Below, one piece after another: positions 1 to 8,019 of a DNA stretch of 64,000 nt (positions are counted from its first letter, which is position 1; every line of letters starts with the position of its first letter). The notes under the pieces were generated by a model. The model was not told the DNA's origin. It worked only from the letters and a program-made list of their open reading frames with translations, and ran no database searches. The position numbers and the translations under genes are program-made. The stretch spans positions 3,003,501 through 3,067,500 of the forward strand of contig NZ_AP014690.1 of the NCBI RefSeq assembly GCF_001547995.1. Reading direction: 5' to 3'. The stretch is from Asaia bogorensis NBRC 16594 (GTDB lineage: Bacteria > Pseudomonadota > Alphaproteobacteria > Acetobacterales > Acetobacteraceae).

Positions 1-486
1 GCAGTAGATAGCCACCAGAGGCTCACCGCGGCGACCGGCCTGGGAGGCGAAATTGATGATCTTGCCACCATGACCCTGCGCGATCATCTGGCGTGCGACC
101 GCCTGAAGCGTGAAAAGCAGCCCTTCGACATTGACGGCAAACACGCGATGGTAGCTTTCGCGCGTGATCTCGACCGTCGGAGCGAGATCGAACAGACCGG
201 CATTATTGACCAGAATATCGATACGGCCATAACGCGCGATAATGGCCGCCAGCGCGGCATCGATGGACTCCTGTCGGGTTACATCGAGTGCAACGCCAAG
301 ATGATCGGTACCGAGTTCGGCAGCGGCGCTGATCGCACCCGCCTCATTCAAGTCACCGATAACAACGTGCGCACCTTCGCGCGCATAGCGCTCGGCAAGA
401 GCACGGCCGATACCGCGTGCGGCACCCGTAATGAGCGCAATACGATCCTGCAATGGTTTGCCCTGAGGGGCTGTGGTGGCATTCAT
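1..486 (-). CDS. Sorbitol dehydrogenase-like SDR oxidoreductase (partial, C-terminus outside window)
   Basis: The visible part is the first 162 residues of a classical short-chain dehydrogenase. The NAD(P)-binding motif TGAARGIG is at residues 20-27, NNAG at 94-97 and the catalytic serine at S148 (NFASQAG). The catalytic tyrosine of YxxxK is Y161, only one codon from the window edge. The stretch around LFDLAPTVEITRESY resembles sorbitol/galactitol dehydrogenases of the Rhodobacter SmoS type, which oxidise hexitols to ketohexoses with NAD+. The ATG at 486 is preceded by AGGAA at a usable distance. It lies downstream of the GatZ-like and PfkB genes on the same strand, so it plausibly feeds ketohexose to the kinase. 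The exact polyol cannot be told from sequence. Confidence 0.9.
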   Translation of the reverse strand, partial: MNATTAPQGKPLQDRIALITGAARGIGRALAERYAREGAHVVIGDLNEAGAISAAAELGTDHLGVALDVTRQESIDAALAAIIARYGRIDILVNNAGLFDLAPTVEITRESYHRVFAVNVEGLLFTLQAVARQMIAQGHGGKIINFASQAGRRGEPLVAIYC

Positions 487-565
487 GTCATGATTCCTAT
501 GGTCAACAGATAATGACGGATGGGTCAGTTGGGTCAGGTAAAGTCAGACAGGCCGAACGGGTCTT

Positions 566-594
566 GCGGGGGCCTTGTTTCTCCAGGCCCCCGC
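566..594. terminator. GC-rich hairpin between GatZ-like gene and SDR gene
   Basis: A perfect 9-bp inverted repeat, GCGGGGGCC (566-574) and GGCCCCCGC (586-594), encloses an 11-nt loop. It lies 15 bp past the stop of the GatZ-like gene. No T-run follows on either strand, so it may be a processing, stability or rho-dependent element rather than a strict intrinsic terminator. It could lower expression of the SDR relative to the two upstream genes. Confidence 0.5.
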
Positions 595-608
595 ACTGGG
601 AACATGGT

Positions 609-1859
609 TCAAAGAGTCTCGTAACGTTCGAGCACGTCTCGAACCGACTGGATCAGAAGAGCCCGAGGCTCGGCGGCAAGCGCACCCGATTTCACGCGCT
701 CGAAAAGCCGGGGCAGATACTGGCTGATCATGGTTTCAGGAATGGATACCTGCTCCAGCGACTGGATCAGCGCTGTCACGGCCTGTTCGGCGGCCGGTTC
801 GGGCCAGTAATAGCGGATTCGGTCGCTATAGCTGAAATGGCGCAGGATGCGCTGCTCCATCGCATCGCCATGATAATGGCTCTGCCAGTTGGCAGGCGCA
901 TCGAGCATGGTCTTTTCCATTGTTCCGACCAGCGAGACCGCCTGTGGGTCGATGAAGCCACGTATGGCGTCCAGCCCGTAAAGCGTTTCACGCAGGGCAA
1001 AGCTCAGCTCCGGCCCGACCTTCAGGATACAGAACCCGTCCTGCTTCAGTTGTGCCAGCGCCGTGCCCGGCTGATAGTCGGTCGAGTGTGCCTCGAAAAC
1101 CAGTCCCGGCAGACGCGCCAATGTGGCAACAAGCGCGCTGGCCTGCTCGGGCTCGTAAATGACCACATCCTCATGGCCAAACTCCACACCGGGCTGCACC
1201 ACGATGCCAATCACGCGCGACCATGCCTCGGGCACCGCCTCGCGGAAGGCGTTTTCATGCACCTGATAAGTCGCACGAACCGCTTCCGGTGTGGTGGGCG
1301 TAACGTGATCGAGGGCTTCGGTCGCCCCGCCCGGTGTGGGAATTTCTGTACCGATCACATAGACAGGCCGCCCCGGTGCGACGGATTCGGCTCGCTTGGC
1401 CAGCATCACGGCCCGCTCTGCCACAATGGCATCAGGCAGATGCTCGGCCTCACCCTTGCAACCCATGCTGGCGTCGAGATGCAGCTTGGTAAATCCTGCC
1501 TCGGCAAAAGCCGCAATCATGTCGGAGGCTTTTTGCAGGGCCTGCTCTGCCGGAAGCGATTTCCACGGATTGGGACCGAGATGATCGCCGCCCAGAATGA
1601 TCTGCTCACGCGCAAAGCCCAGCCGATCGGCGATACCGTATACGTAATCGCGAAAATCGGCAGGCGTCATGCCGGTATAGCCGCCATCCTGATTGACCTG
1701 ATTGCAGGTCGCCTCAATCAGCACGGCCTTGCCGTGCGATGCCGCATGAAGAAGGGCGGCCTCAATGACAAGGGGATGGGCCGAGCATACCGAGGTGACA
1801 GCTGTCTTGTCGCCCTGGTCGAAACGCGCCCGCAATGTCGAGATGAGCGATCCGGTCAT
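609..1859 (-). CDS. GatZ/KbaZ-family protein (D-tagatose-bisphosphate aldolase non-catalytic subunit-like; possible tagatose-6-phosphate 4-epimerase)
   Basis: A 416-residue protein of the length usual for GatZ/KbaZ (about 420). It carries the family stretches CSAHPLVIEAAL, EATCNQVNQDGGYTG and ILGGDHLGPNPW near the N-terminus. In enterobacteria GatZ/KbaZ is the structural subunit of class II tagatose-1,6-bisphosphate aldolase. In alphaproteobacterial polyol operons, stand-alone members of this family have been assigned D-tagatose-6-phosphate 4-epimerase activity. No class II aldolase subunit gene is adjacent, and the neighbours are a sugar kinase and a polyol dehydrogenase, so the epimerase role is the better inference here. 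The ATG at 1859 overlaps the kinase stop as ATGA, indicating translational coupling; an in-frame upstream extension overlaps the kinase and is unlikely to be used. Confidence 0.9.
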   Translation of the reverse strand: MTGSLISTLRARFDQGDKTAVTSVCSAHPLVIEAALLHAASHGKAVLIEATCNQVNQDGGYTGMTPADFRDYVYGIADRLGFAREQIILGGDHLGPNPWKSLPAEQALQKASDMIAAFAEAGFTKLHLDASMGCKGEAEHLPDAIVAERAVMLAKRAESVAPGRPVYVIGTEIPTPGGATEALDHVTPTTPEAVRATYQVHENAFREAVPEAWSRVIGIVVQPGVEFGHEDVVIYEPEQASALVATLARLPGLVFEAHSTDYQPGTALAQLKQDGFCILKVGPELSFALRETLYGLDAIRGFIDPQAVSLVGTMEKTMLDAPANWQSHYHGDAMEQRILRHFSYSDRIRYYWPEPAAEQAVTALIQSLEQVSIPETMISQYLPRLFERVKSGALAAEPRALLIQSVRDVLERYETL

Positions 1860-2848
1860 GCTTTTTCTCCCGTGTTCTGGCCTGCAATAAGCTGATCGAG
1901 CGCCGCGAAATCGGACGTACCTTCCATCGGGCCGAAAAACGAAACAGCCCTTGACCCGGAGGCACAGGCATAGCGCAGCGAGTCTTCGCGCGTCTTGCCG
2001 AGCAGGCGGCATGTGACATAGGTCGCGCCAAAGCAGTCGCCCGCGCCTGTCGGGTCGATTTCCTGCGCCGGGAACGGCGCACCATGGACGGTCTTGTCGG
2101 CACAAAAGCAGGTCGCGCCCTCACTGCCCTGTTTTAGCACGATTTCAGAAACGCCCATGTCGAGGATCTCGGCAATGGCGGCCTCTTGCGTCGTGCCACT
2201 GCTGAACAGGAGCAGTTCGGGACCGCTTGGCAGGAAGATGTCGCATTCCTGAAGCATCAATTGCAGGGCTGCCCGCATATCGGGGATGTCGAGCATCTCC
2301 TTGCGGATATTCGGGTCGAATGAGACGGTTCCACCCTGCGCTTTGACCTGATGTACAGCGGTCGTCACGGCATCGATGATCGGAAAGGAAAACAGTGAGG
2401 ACCCCATCACATGGACATGGGTCGCGCGCTTGAGCAGTCCACGCGCCGCCTCGTGAAGGCCCGTTTGCGAGCAGGCAGACTGGCGGATGTTATAGACGAA
2501 ATCGCGGCTGCCATCGGGCCGGTAGCGCACGAACGCACTGCCTGTTGCAAAACTGTCCACGCTCAGAATGGCAGAAACATCGACACCATCACGCCTCAGC
2601 CGCTCGATATTGAGCGTGCCGAAATCATCACGCCCGACCGCCGAGACGATACCGCACTCCACGCCCAGACGAGCGACCTGATCAATGAAGATCGCCGGTG
2701 CGCCCGAAGGGTAAGGCCCCTTGAGGGCCATCGGTTCAAGAAAACCCGTCCCCTGGGTCTCGGCCATGATCTCGACCACAATCTCACCGATTGTGATGAT
2801 GCAACGCGGCGCGTCCGGGGACTGGTCCATCAGAAAACTGGATGCCAT
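1856..2848 (-). CDS. PfkB-family sugar kinase (tagatose/fructose kinase-like)
   Basis: A 330-residue ribokinase/PfkB-family kinase. The C-terminal signature DPTGAGDCFGA begins at D265, with the anion-hole GAGD at 268-271 and D271 as the expected catalytic base. The N-terminal substrate region contains the GEIVVEIM and PSGAPAIF stretches. It is expected to phosphorylate a ketohexose at C6 using ATP in the cytosol. Its stop overlaps the start of the GatZ-like gene (ATGA) and the gene follows a DeoR-type repressor, consistent with polyol to ketohexose to ketohexose-6-phosphate flow. The substrate is not proven; tagatose is inferred from the GatZ-like neighbour. The ATG at 2848 has only a weak ribosome-binding site; an internal ATG at 2830 is an alternative. 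Confidence 0.9.
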   Translation of the reverse strand: MASSFLMDQSPDAPRCIITIGEIVVEIMAETQGTGFLEPMALKGPYPSGAPAIFIDQVARLGVECGIVSAVGRDDFGTLNIERLRRDGVDVSAILSVDSFATGSAFVRYRPDGSRDFVYNIRQSACSQTGLHEAARGLLKRATHVHVMGSSLFSFPIIDAVTTAVHQVKAQGGTVSFDPNIRKEMLDIPDMRAALQLMLQECDIFLPSGPELLLFSSGTTQEAAIAEILDMGVSEIVLKQGSEGATCFCADKTVHGAPFPAQEIDPTGAGDCFGATYVTCRLLGKTREDSLRYACASGSRAVSFFGPMEGTSDFAALDQLIAGQNTGEKA

Positions 2849-2882
2849 GATCGGTTATCCATCGAAGGGGAAAACAGAAGGT

Positions 2883-2916
2883 AAGAAAAAGGCTCCGGCA
2901 GGGCGCTCAGCCGGAG
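2883..2916 (-). terminator. Intrinsic terminator behind the DeoR-type regulator gene
   Basis: Read on the minus strand, the 7-bp stem CTCCGGC/GCCGGAG (2893-2916) with a 10-nt loop is followed at once by CCTTTTTCTT. The TGA stop of the regulator (2907-2909) lies inside the loop, so ribosomes finishing the regulator would cover the hairpin. The kinase gene starts only 35 bp further on with no obvious promoter in between, so this may be a read-through or attenuation point rather than a full stop. Confidence 0.7.
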
Positions 2917-3677
2917 GGTGCGGTGTCATCTGCAAAAACAGACCAGTCCTCGCACAGCACCGCGCCATCGGGCGGTGTGCCCCCATGCAGAACCGACATG
3001 GTTTTGCGCCAGGCCAGAACATGACCGTCCTCATCAGCCCGATCGAGGCGGTCAGTCAGCAAAAAGACCTGCCGCGCCCGGATGATGGCACTCTCCAGAC
3101 AGCTGCCTGTCTGATCGAGACAGGTGAAACCCCGCTTGCTGATCTGGGCTGCCGAAATGACCGCAAGATCCAGATCATAGAAAGACAAGGCATGATCGGC
3201 AGCGGGGCTGATCAGCGGGTATCCCAGCCGGTCATACTCGCCACCCAGCAACGAGACCGCCGCATCGCTGGTCCGGCTCGCCATATGGTAGGTTTCGAAG
3301 CTGTTGACGACGAAACGCAGGTTTTCGGCTGTCGCATAGACCGGCACGAAAGAAGCGGCCTGCGTGTTGTCCAGAAAAACGCACTGGCCTGGCTTGAGCC
3401 TGAAGGCGACAGCACGCGCCAGGGCCCGAGCCTCATACAGGGTGGGCCCCTCATCCAGAGGCGCGTCGACAGCATAATCGTGAGCTGGCTGGGCACCGCC
3501 ATTTGTTCTGATGACGAGATTCTGACTTTGCAGATAGGCAAGGTCTGACCTTATCGTCACCATGGAGACGTCGAACTGGCTTGCCAGCGCCTCGGTCCGT
3601 ATGAATCCGGCGCGTCTTACGGCATCGACAATTCCCAGACGGCGTTTGAGAGTCGCGCTGTTCACGCCCATCGACAT
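2907..3677 (-). CDS. DeoR/GlpR-family transcriptional regulator of the polyol operon
   Basis: About 256 residues. An N-terminal winged helix-turn-helix of DeoR type (KRRLGIVDAV, then EALASQFDVSMVTIRSDL, roughly residues 10-50) is followed by the sugar-phosphate-sensing DeoRC domain, the usual layout and length for this family. These proteins repress sugar operons and are released by a phosphorylated sugar. The gene is first in the operon, ahead of the kinase and GatZ-like genes. The ATG at 3677 is preferred; a TTG at 3683 and an ATG at 3671 are in-frame alternatives. A strong inverted repeat and a candidate promoter lie immediately upstream, which suggests autoregulation. Confidence 0.9.
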   Translation of the reverse strand: MSMGVNSATLKRRLGIVDAVRRAGFIRTEALASQFDVSMVTIRSDLAYLQSQNLVIRTNGGAQPAHDYAVDAPLDEGPTLYEARALARAVAFRLKPGQCVFLDNTQAASFVPVYATAENLRFVVNSFETYHMASRTSDAAVSLLGGEYDRLGYPLISPAADHALSFYDLDLAVISAAQISKRGFTCLDQTGSCLESAIIRARQVFLLTDRLDRADEDGHVLAWRKTMSVLHGGTPPDGAVLCEDWSVFADDTAPSG

Positions 3678-3688
3678 GATCAAGAATC

Positions 3689-3721
3689 TTTCAAAACGAA
3701 AACCTATCTTTCGTTTTGTAA
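3689..3721. promoter_or_regulatory. Candidate DeoR operator: paired TTTCG-N3-CGAAA-like sites
   Basis: Two half-conserved sites lie 12 bp upstream of the regulator start: TTTCAAAACGAAA (3689-3701, one mismatch to TTTCG-N3-CGAAA) and TTTCGTTTTGTAA (3709-3721, perfect left half, degenerate right half). Their centres (3695 and 3715) are 20 bp apart. Viewed another way, CAAAACGAAA and TTTCGTTTTG form a perfect 10-bp inverted repeat around a 7-nt spacer. The same motif with the same 20-bp centre spacing recurs at 46735-46767. Repressor binding is inferred, not shown. Confidence 0.55.
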
Positions 3722-3743
3722 GTCATCGTCTTTTGCTTGTCAG
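3716..3743 (-). promoter_or_regulatory. Candidate promoter of the DeoR-polyol operon
   Basis: On the minus strand CTGACA (3738-3743) and TTACAA (3716-3721) are separated by 16 bp, resembling -35 and -10 boxes of a housekeeping sigma factor. The -10 box coincides with the right half of the second candidate operator site, a layout that would let a repressor block polymerase. The match to consensus is modest. Confidence 0.35.
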
Positions 3744-3829
3744 CAGTTAAGACAGGCCATCACAGGGTTGTGTCAGGATATGCACATTGGTCCGTTATCA
3801 TCGGGTCAACCGCCGAGCCGGAAACCACC

Positions 3830-4489
3830 CTATCGCCCTGCGCCTCGAACGCTCAGAAGCCCCTTGATTGCCGCATGCTGTAAAAGCAGGATCGTCTTGG
3901 CATCCAGAATACGTCCGTCACCGATCATGCGCAGGGCTTCAGGGAACGCGACTTCCATCACGTCGATTTCCTCGCCCTCCCCCTCCAGGCCGCCGCCCGG
4001 CCCGATCCGCATCCCGGGCCTGTAAGCCCCGGTGAAGAAATGGATGCGCTCGGTCACCGATCCGGGGCTCATATAATAGCACCCTATGGGGGTTATCTCG
4101 CCAATCTCGACCCCCATTTCCTCACCAACCTCACGGCGCATGGCGGTGGCCGGGTCATCGTGATCGAGCAGGCCGCCGCAAACCTCAATCAGATCCTCAC
4201 GATGCCCTGTGACATACGCTGGAAATCGGAACTGTCGGGTAAGCAGGACCACCTGCCTCTCGTCATCGTAAAGCAGGATCGCGGCCCCATCGCCACGATC
4301 ATACGTCTCTCGCGTAAAGACCTGAGTCGTGCCGCTCCTGCGCCTATAGCTCAGCGTGTAACGTGTCAAAACGCCCCAGTCATTGGCCAGAAGCCGGGTC
4401 GAGAGGATCGTGATACGGTCATCTGGACATTTGCCGGGCACAACCTCGTCACCAAAGCGATCAGGCTTGTCAGGAGGCGTTCCTGTCAT
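3830..4489 (-). CDS. NudK-like Nudix hydrolase (GDP-mannose/ADP-sugar pyrophosphatase type)
   Basis: A 219-residue Nudix protein closely resembling E. coli NudK across its length: YDRGDGAAILLYDDE, RQFRFPAYV, the Nudix helix ending RREVGEEMGV (residues 118-127), and YYMSPGSVTERIHFF. NudK-type enzymes hydrolyse GDP-mannose or other nucleoside diphosphate sugars to NMP and sugar phosphate, using Mg2+ held by the Nudix glutamates. The first acidic position of the box is Asp (GLLDHDD) rather than Glu. The ATG at 4489 begins just before the conserved region; an upstream in-frame extension of about 130 residues has no family resemblance and was dropped. It is a monocistronic-looking gene. Confidence 0.88.
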   Translation of the reverse strand: MTGTPPDKPDRFGDEVVPGKCPDDRITILSTRLLANDWGVLTRYTLSYRRRSGTTQVFTRETYDRGDGAAILLYDDERQVVLLTRQFRFPAYVTGHREDLIEVCGGLLDHDDPATAMRREVGEEMGVEIGEITPIGCYYMSPGSVTERIHFFTGAYRPGMRIGPGGGLEGEGEEIDVMEVAFPEALRMIGDGRILDAKTILLLQHAAIKGLLSVRGAGR

Positions 4490-4700
4490 GGCGGTCAATC
4501 CCTCTGCCCGACTCTGCGTGTCACGGCCTGCGCCAGCAAGCTCACATCCCCTACCCTGCCCGGGATCGGACATCCGGGTGAGAACAACCTTCGCACACCC
4601 TGCCTCGCATAGGGAACTCGGGGCTGCATGGCATGGATAGGAAACAGGTCTGACGCGGCATATCGAGGGCCGGTTGGCCGCATCGCGGCGATGGAAAGGC

Positions 4701-5240
4701 TCAAACTGTCTCGTGCGTCGAGCCGGGATGACCGGCCCCCGGTGGCATAACGGTCGCGGCTGCACCGGGAAGCATGACGCCGGGTGCCGCACTATCGGCA
4801 ACAGGTTTGCGGCTGCGTACCAGCCAGTAGCAGATACCGAGAGACAGGACCGAGGCCGACAGCGCCAGAACCCCCATGACATCCACTGCGCTCAGGTCGA
4901 GCACGATGAATTTGCGCACGGTCGCCATCATGCCGATCAGCAGTACGGAACGCATCCTGACCAGGCTGTGAGAGGGTGTATCCGGTGCAACGAGAATGGA
5001 ATGTTTGAACTCCAGCGCAATCAGCACTGTAAAGCAAAGGCCGAACAGCGATTGCAGGACAGCCGGGTTGGATGGAACCAGAGTTGCCGAGCGCACCATC
5101 TCGAAAACAGCATAGACGACATGCACAAGCCCAAGCGTCGCCACGGCCATGACGCAGAGCGTGAGAATCAGCATGGCGCATTCCTCGAACAGATCGAAGA
5201 GCGTTGAGACCTTGAAGAAACCGGGGATACTTTTGATCAT
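4701..5240 (-). CDS. PsiE-like phosphate-starvation-inducible family membrane protein
   Basis: About 179 residues with four predicted membrane segments and the PsiE-family stretches VLIALEFKHSI and RKFIVLDLS. PsiE of E. coli is an inner-membrane protein induced by phosphate starvation; its biochemical role is unknown. The ATG at 5240 gives a compact family-length product; a GTG at 5279 would add 13 residues. No Pho-box-like repeat was seen upstream, so phosphate control should not be assumed. The C-terminal 40 residues are Ala/Pro/Gly-rich and look like a non-conserved tail. Confidence 0.82.
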   Translation of the reverse strand: MIKSIPGFFKVSTLFDLFEECAMLILTLCVMAVATLGLVHVVYAVFEMVRSATLVPSNPAVLQSLFGLCFTVLIALEFKHSILVAPDTPSHSLVRMRSVLLIGMMATVRKFIVLDLSAVDVMGVLALSASVLSLGICYWLVRSRKPVADSAAPGVMLPGAAATVMPPGAGHPGSTHETV

Positions 5241-5657
5241 GGGCTGTCGATAATATCTTGGTGAGGAGTAAGCCCTCACTCTTACCAGAGCCGCAAAGAC
5301 GCATCACCCGCAGAATGGTTGTCTTTTCGTAATATCACCCACGCGATACGAAAATAATATCCGAAATATAAACATGATAAAATTTATATTTTACTATTAT
5401 AATATAGGTAATATATATTTATACATCAAGATTATAATAATGGCCCTTTCCTGTCTTTGACCGAACCTTACAGAGCCGTCATTCTCAAGGCCTCCAGCCT
5501 TACGCGTTGCACGGTTCCGGCCTGGGACAATCGCTTCGAAGGCGGGCGCCCGGTGCCACTCTGAAGCATAACAGGCACGACCTGCATTTCCCTCCAGATA
5601 TCCGGGGCGTTTTCTCCCTCTTGCCAAAGACGGGTGTTGCGGTGGAAATCGCTCACC
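5241..5657. other. Gene-free interval with an AT-rich core
   Basis: No supported gene lies between the divergent PsiE-like and symporter genes. The centre (about 5330-5450) is strikingly AT-rich against the GC-rich surroundings, with runs such as ATAATATAGG and TATATATTTATA, and may hold promoters or an H-NS-like bound segment. A long minus-strand reading frame entering from the symporter gene is an antisense shadow. Confidence 0.5.
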
Positions 5658-6608
5658 ATGCGCAAACTCGACCCCTTTCTGCTCAGTCTGATCGCCGCCA
5701 TCGTGCTGGCCACCTTCCTCCCCTGCTCGGGGCCTGTGGCGGTCATCCTGTCGAAACTGACCACATTGCTTATCGCCCTGATGTTCTTTCTGCAGGGCGC
5801 AAGGCTCAAACCCGAGGCCGTGCTGGAAAGCGTACGTGACTGGCGGCTTCAGGGCAGCGTGCTGTCCTGCACGTTTCTGCTCTTTCCCGTGCTGGGTCTT
5901 GTGCTTCATGCCCTCATGCCGGGTCTGCTCAAGCCCGATATGTGGCATGGGGTGCTTTTTCTGTGCTGCCTGCCCTCAACCGTGCAGAGCTCGATTGCGC
6001 TGACATCTATCGCCAGAGGCAATGTGCCTGCCTCGATCTGTGCAGCCACGCTGTCGAACCTGCTCGGTATCGTAGCCACGCCTGTTCTGGTTGGGCTGAT
6101 CGTGCAGAAAGGCAATATCTGGTCGGCCCATGCCATTGTGGATATCGCAACCCAGCTTCTCCTGCCCTTCGGCATCGGGCAGTTGCTGCACAAGCGCCTT
6201 GGGGCCTGGGCGCACCGCAACAAGAAACTCCTCTCGCTCAGCGATCGCGGCTCCATCGTGCTGGTGGTCTATACGGCGTTCAGCCATGCCGTGGTGGAAG
6301 GAATCTGGCATCGCGTATCGCTTCCTGACCTTGCCCTGACCGCAGGGCTCGATATCGTGCTTCTGGGGCTGGTTCTGCTCCTGTCGCGCCTGATGGGCCG
6401 CGCACTTGGCTTTTCGGAAGAAAGCAGCATCTCGCTCATGCTTTGCGGCTCTAAGAAGTCGCTCGCCACCGGTGTGCCGATGGCCAATATCCTGTTTCCG
6501 ATGTCCGTGGTCGGCACGGTCGTGCTGCCACTCATGATGTATCACCAGATCCAGCTTTTCGTGTGCACGTTGCTGGCTCGACGCCTGGCTTCTCGTCCAA
6601 AGGCGTAA
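5658..6608 (+). CDS. Bile acid:Na+ symporter-like (SBF/YfeH) membrane transporter
   Basis: About 316 residues, hydrophobic throughout with around ten membrane segments. It resembles the SBF-like YfeH group: IALMFFLQGARL near residue 40, FLCCLPSTVQSSIALTSIARGN in the middle, and GSKKSLATGVPMANILFP near the end, which is the conserved crossover region of the fold. Members transport organic anions with Na+ or H+; the substrate here is unknown. The ATG at 5658 starts the conserved N-terminal helix; the in-frame ATG at 5634 is less likely. It stands alone, downstream of the AT-rich interval and followed by a separately starting channel gene. Confidence 0.87.
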   Translation: MRKLDPFLLSLIAAIVLATFLPCSGPVAVILSKLTTLLIALMFFLQGARLKPEAVLESVRDWRLQGSVLSCTFLLFPVLGLVLHALMPGLLKPDMWHGVLFLCCLPSTVQSSIALTSIARGNVPASICAATLSNLLGIVATPVLVGLIVQKGNIWSAHAIVDIATQLLLPFGIGQLLHKRLGAWAHRNKKLLSLSDRGSIVLVVYTAFSHAVVEGIWHRVSLPDLALTAGLDIVLLGLVLLLSRLMGRALGFSEESSISLMLCGSKKSLATGVPMANILFPMSVVGTVVLPLMMYHQIQLFVCTLLARRLASRPKA

Positions 6609-6801
6609 CGCACAGATACCAGGCGCAAGGCTGTAGCGGCGCTTCCTATCCGGGCGCCGTCAACCGCACGCCTTTCCTTACCGCTCTTTCATGGGAAACG
6701 CTGGCGACATCAGGGGTTAACCCTCTCATGCGCCGGTTTTGCGACATCACGGCAACGTGATAGCAAAACGCCCCATCGTTCCGAGTGAAGAAGGAAAGCC
6801 T

Positions 6802-8019
6802 GTGATCAAGCAAGACTATGTGCACTCCATGTCGAGACTTCTCGCATGGTTCGACTGGCTCCCGCCATCAGTGGCGTCAACACTTCTGCTGGTTGCCGCC
6901 GCGCTCATTGCCCTGCTTTTCAGTCGCCTGATTACCGAGGCGCTGCCGCGTCTGCCGGGTTTGCGTCGCATCGCCTTCATTCACGAGACAATCGCCAGGC
7001 TGCAAAACCATGTGCGCCTGCTGCTGATGATCGTGGCGGCCTCTGCAGCCCTGCCGGCCACGACGGGATTTGCCCCCACCACCATCCAGTTTCTGGCGCA
7101 TTTCTTCGCTTTCGCCGTGATCATCACCATCGGTTTCGGGCTGATCAAGGCGTTCCGCTTCGGCACTGACAAATATCTCGATCGCATCGCCAACCGTGAG
7201 CATGTGGATGATATCACGGTCCGCTCGCATCAAACCCAGATCCGCATCCTGCGCCGCCTGATCGAGATCACCTGCGGGGTGATCACCGTGGGTGCCGCGC
7301 TCATGGTGTTTGAATCCGTGCGTCAGTATGGCGTGTCGCTGTTCGCCTCCGCGGGTGCCGCCTCACTGGTCGTCGGTCTCTCGGCCCGTCCTGCCCTGTC
7401 GAACCTCATTGCAGGCATCCAGATTGCCATCACCCAGCCCATACGCATGGAGGATATGCTGATCCTCAATGGTGACTGGGCCTATGTGGAAGAGATCAAC
7501 GCGACCTATGTGGTGCTGCGTACATGGGATCGCCGACGCTATATTGTCCCCATTGCCTATTTTCTTGAGAACCCGTTCCAGAACTGGACGCACAGCTCTC
7601 CCTCGCTCATCGGCTCGCTGTTTCTATGGCTCGATTATCAAACCCCGGTCGATGAGGTCCGTCGCCTCTTTCACGAAGAGCTTGAGAAATCTCCCGACTG
7701 GGACCGCGACATGAGTTCGGTTGGCTGTCAGGTGGCTGACAGCAATGCGCAGGTGATCTCCATCCGCCTCATTGCGGGTGCTGTTGACGCCAATGGCATG
7801 TGGAATCTCTGCTGTGACCTGCGCGAGCGCCTTCTCAAGCGCCTGCGTGAGGAACTCCCGCAAGCCCTGCCACGTGGCCGGACGGCTATCGTGCCCGGCG
7901 CACCTGCTGAACCTGCGTGGCCTGACTCGCTGGTATCACCCCCGGTCAACCGGCCCGGTCCGGGCGGCGTCATGGGCAGTGGCCAGTATAACGGACCCGA
8001 TATCCAGACACGCCGCTGA
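6802..8019 (+). CDS. MscS-family mechanosensitive ion channel
   Basis: About 405 residues with an N-terminal block of four or five membrane helices (to about residue 190). The MscS pore helix and beta-domain entry follow: GAASLVVGLSARPALSNLIAGIQIA with the Gly/Ala packing typical of TM3, then QPIRMEDML. The C-terminal cytoplasmic domain is moderately long and ends in a Pro/Gly-rich tail. Such channels open under membrane tension and release osmolytes. A GTG start at 6802 is chosen because AGAAGGA lies 5-10 bp upstream; in-frame ATGs exist at 6739 and 6829. It has no operon partner. Confidence 0.88.
   Translation: MIKQDYVHSMSRLLAWFDWLPPSVASTLLLVAAALIALLFSRLITEALPRLPGLRRIAFIHETIARLQNHVRLLLMIVAASAALPATTGFAPTTIQFLAHFFAFAVIITIGFGLIKAFRFGTDKYLDRIANREHVDDITVRSHQTQIRILRRLIEITCGVITVGAALMVFESVRQYGVSLFASAGAASLVVGLSARPALSNLIAGIQIAITQPIRMEDMLILNGDWAYVEEINATYVVLRTWDRRRYIVPIAYFLENPFQNWTHSSPSLIGSLFLWLDYQTPVDEVRRLFHEELEKSPDWDRDMSSVGCQVADSNAQVISIRLIAGAVDANGMWNLCCDLRERLLKRLREELPQALPRGRTAIVPGAPAEPAWPDSLVSPPVNRPGPGGVMGSGQYNGPDIQTRR

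Noticed and set aside
453..1895. 480-codon plus-strand reading frame
   Set aside because: It is antisense to the GatZ-like gene, has a His/Arg-rich composition and no family resemblance; a shadow of the GC-rich coding strand.
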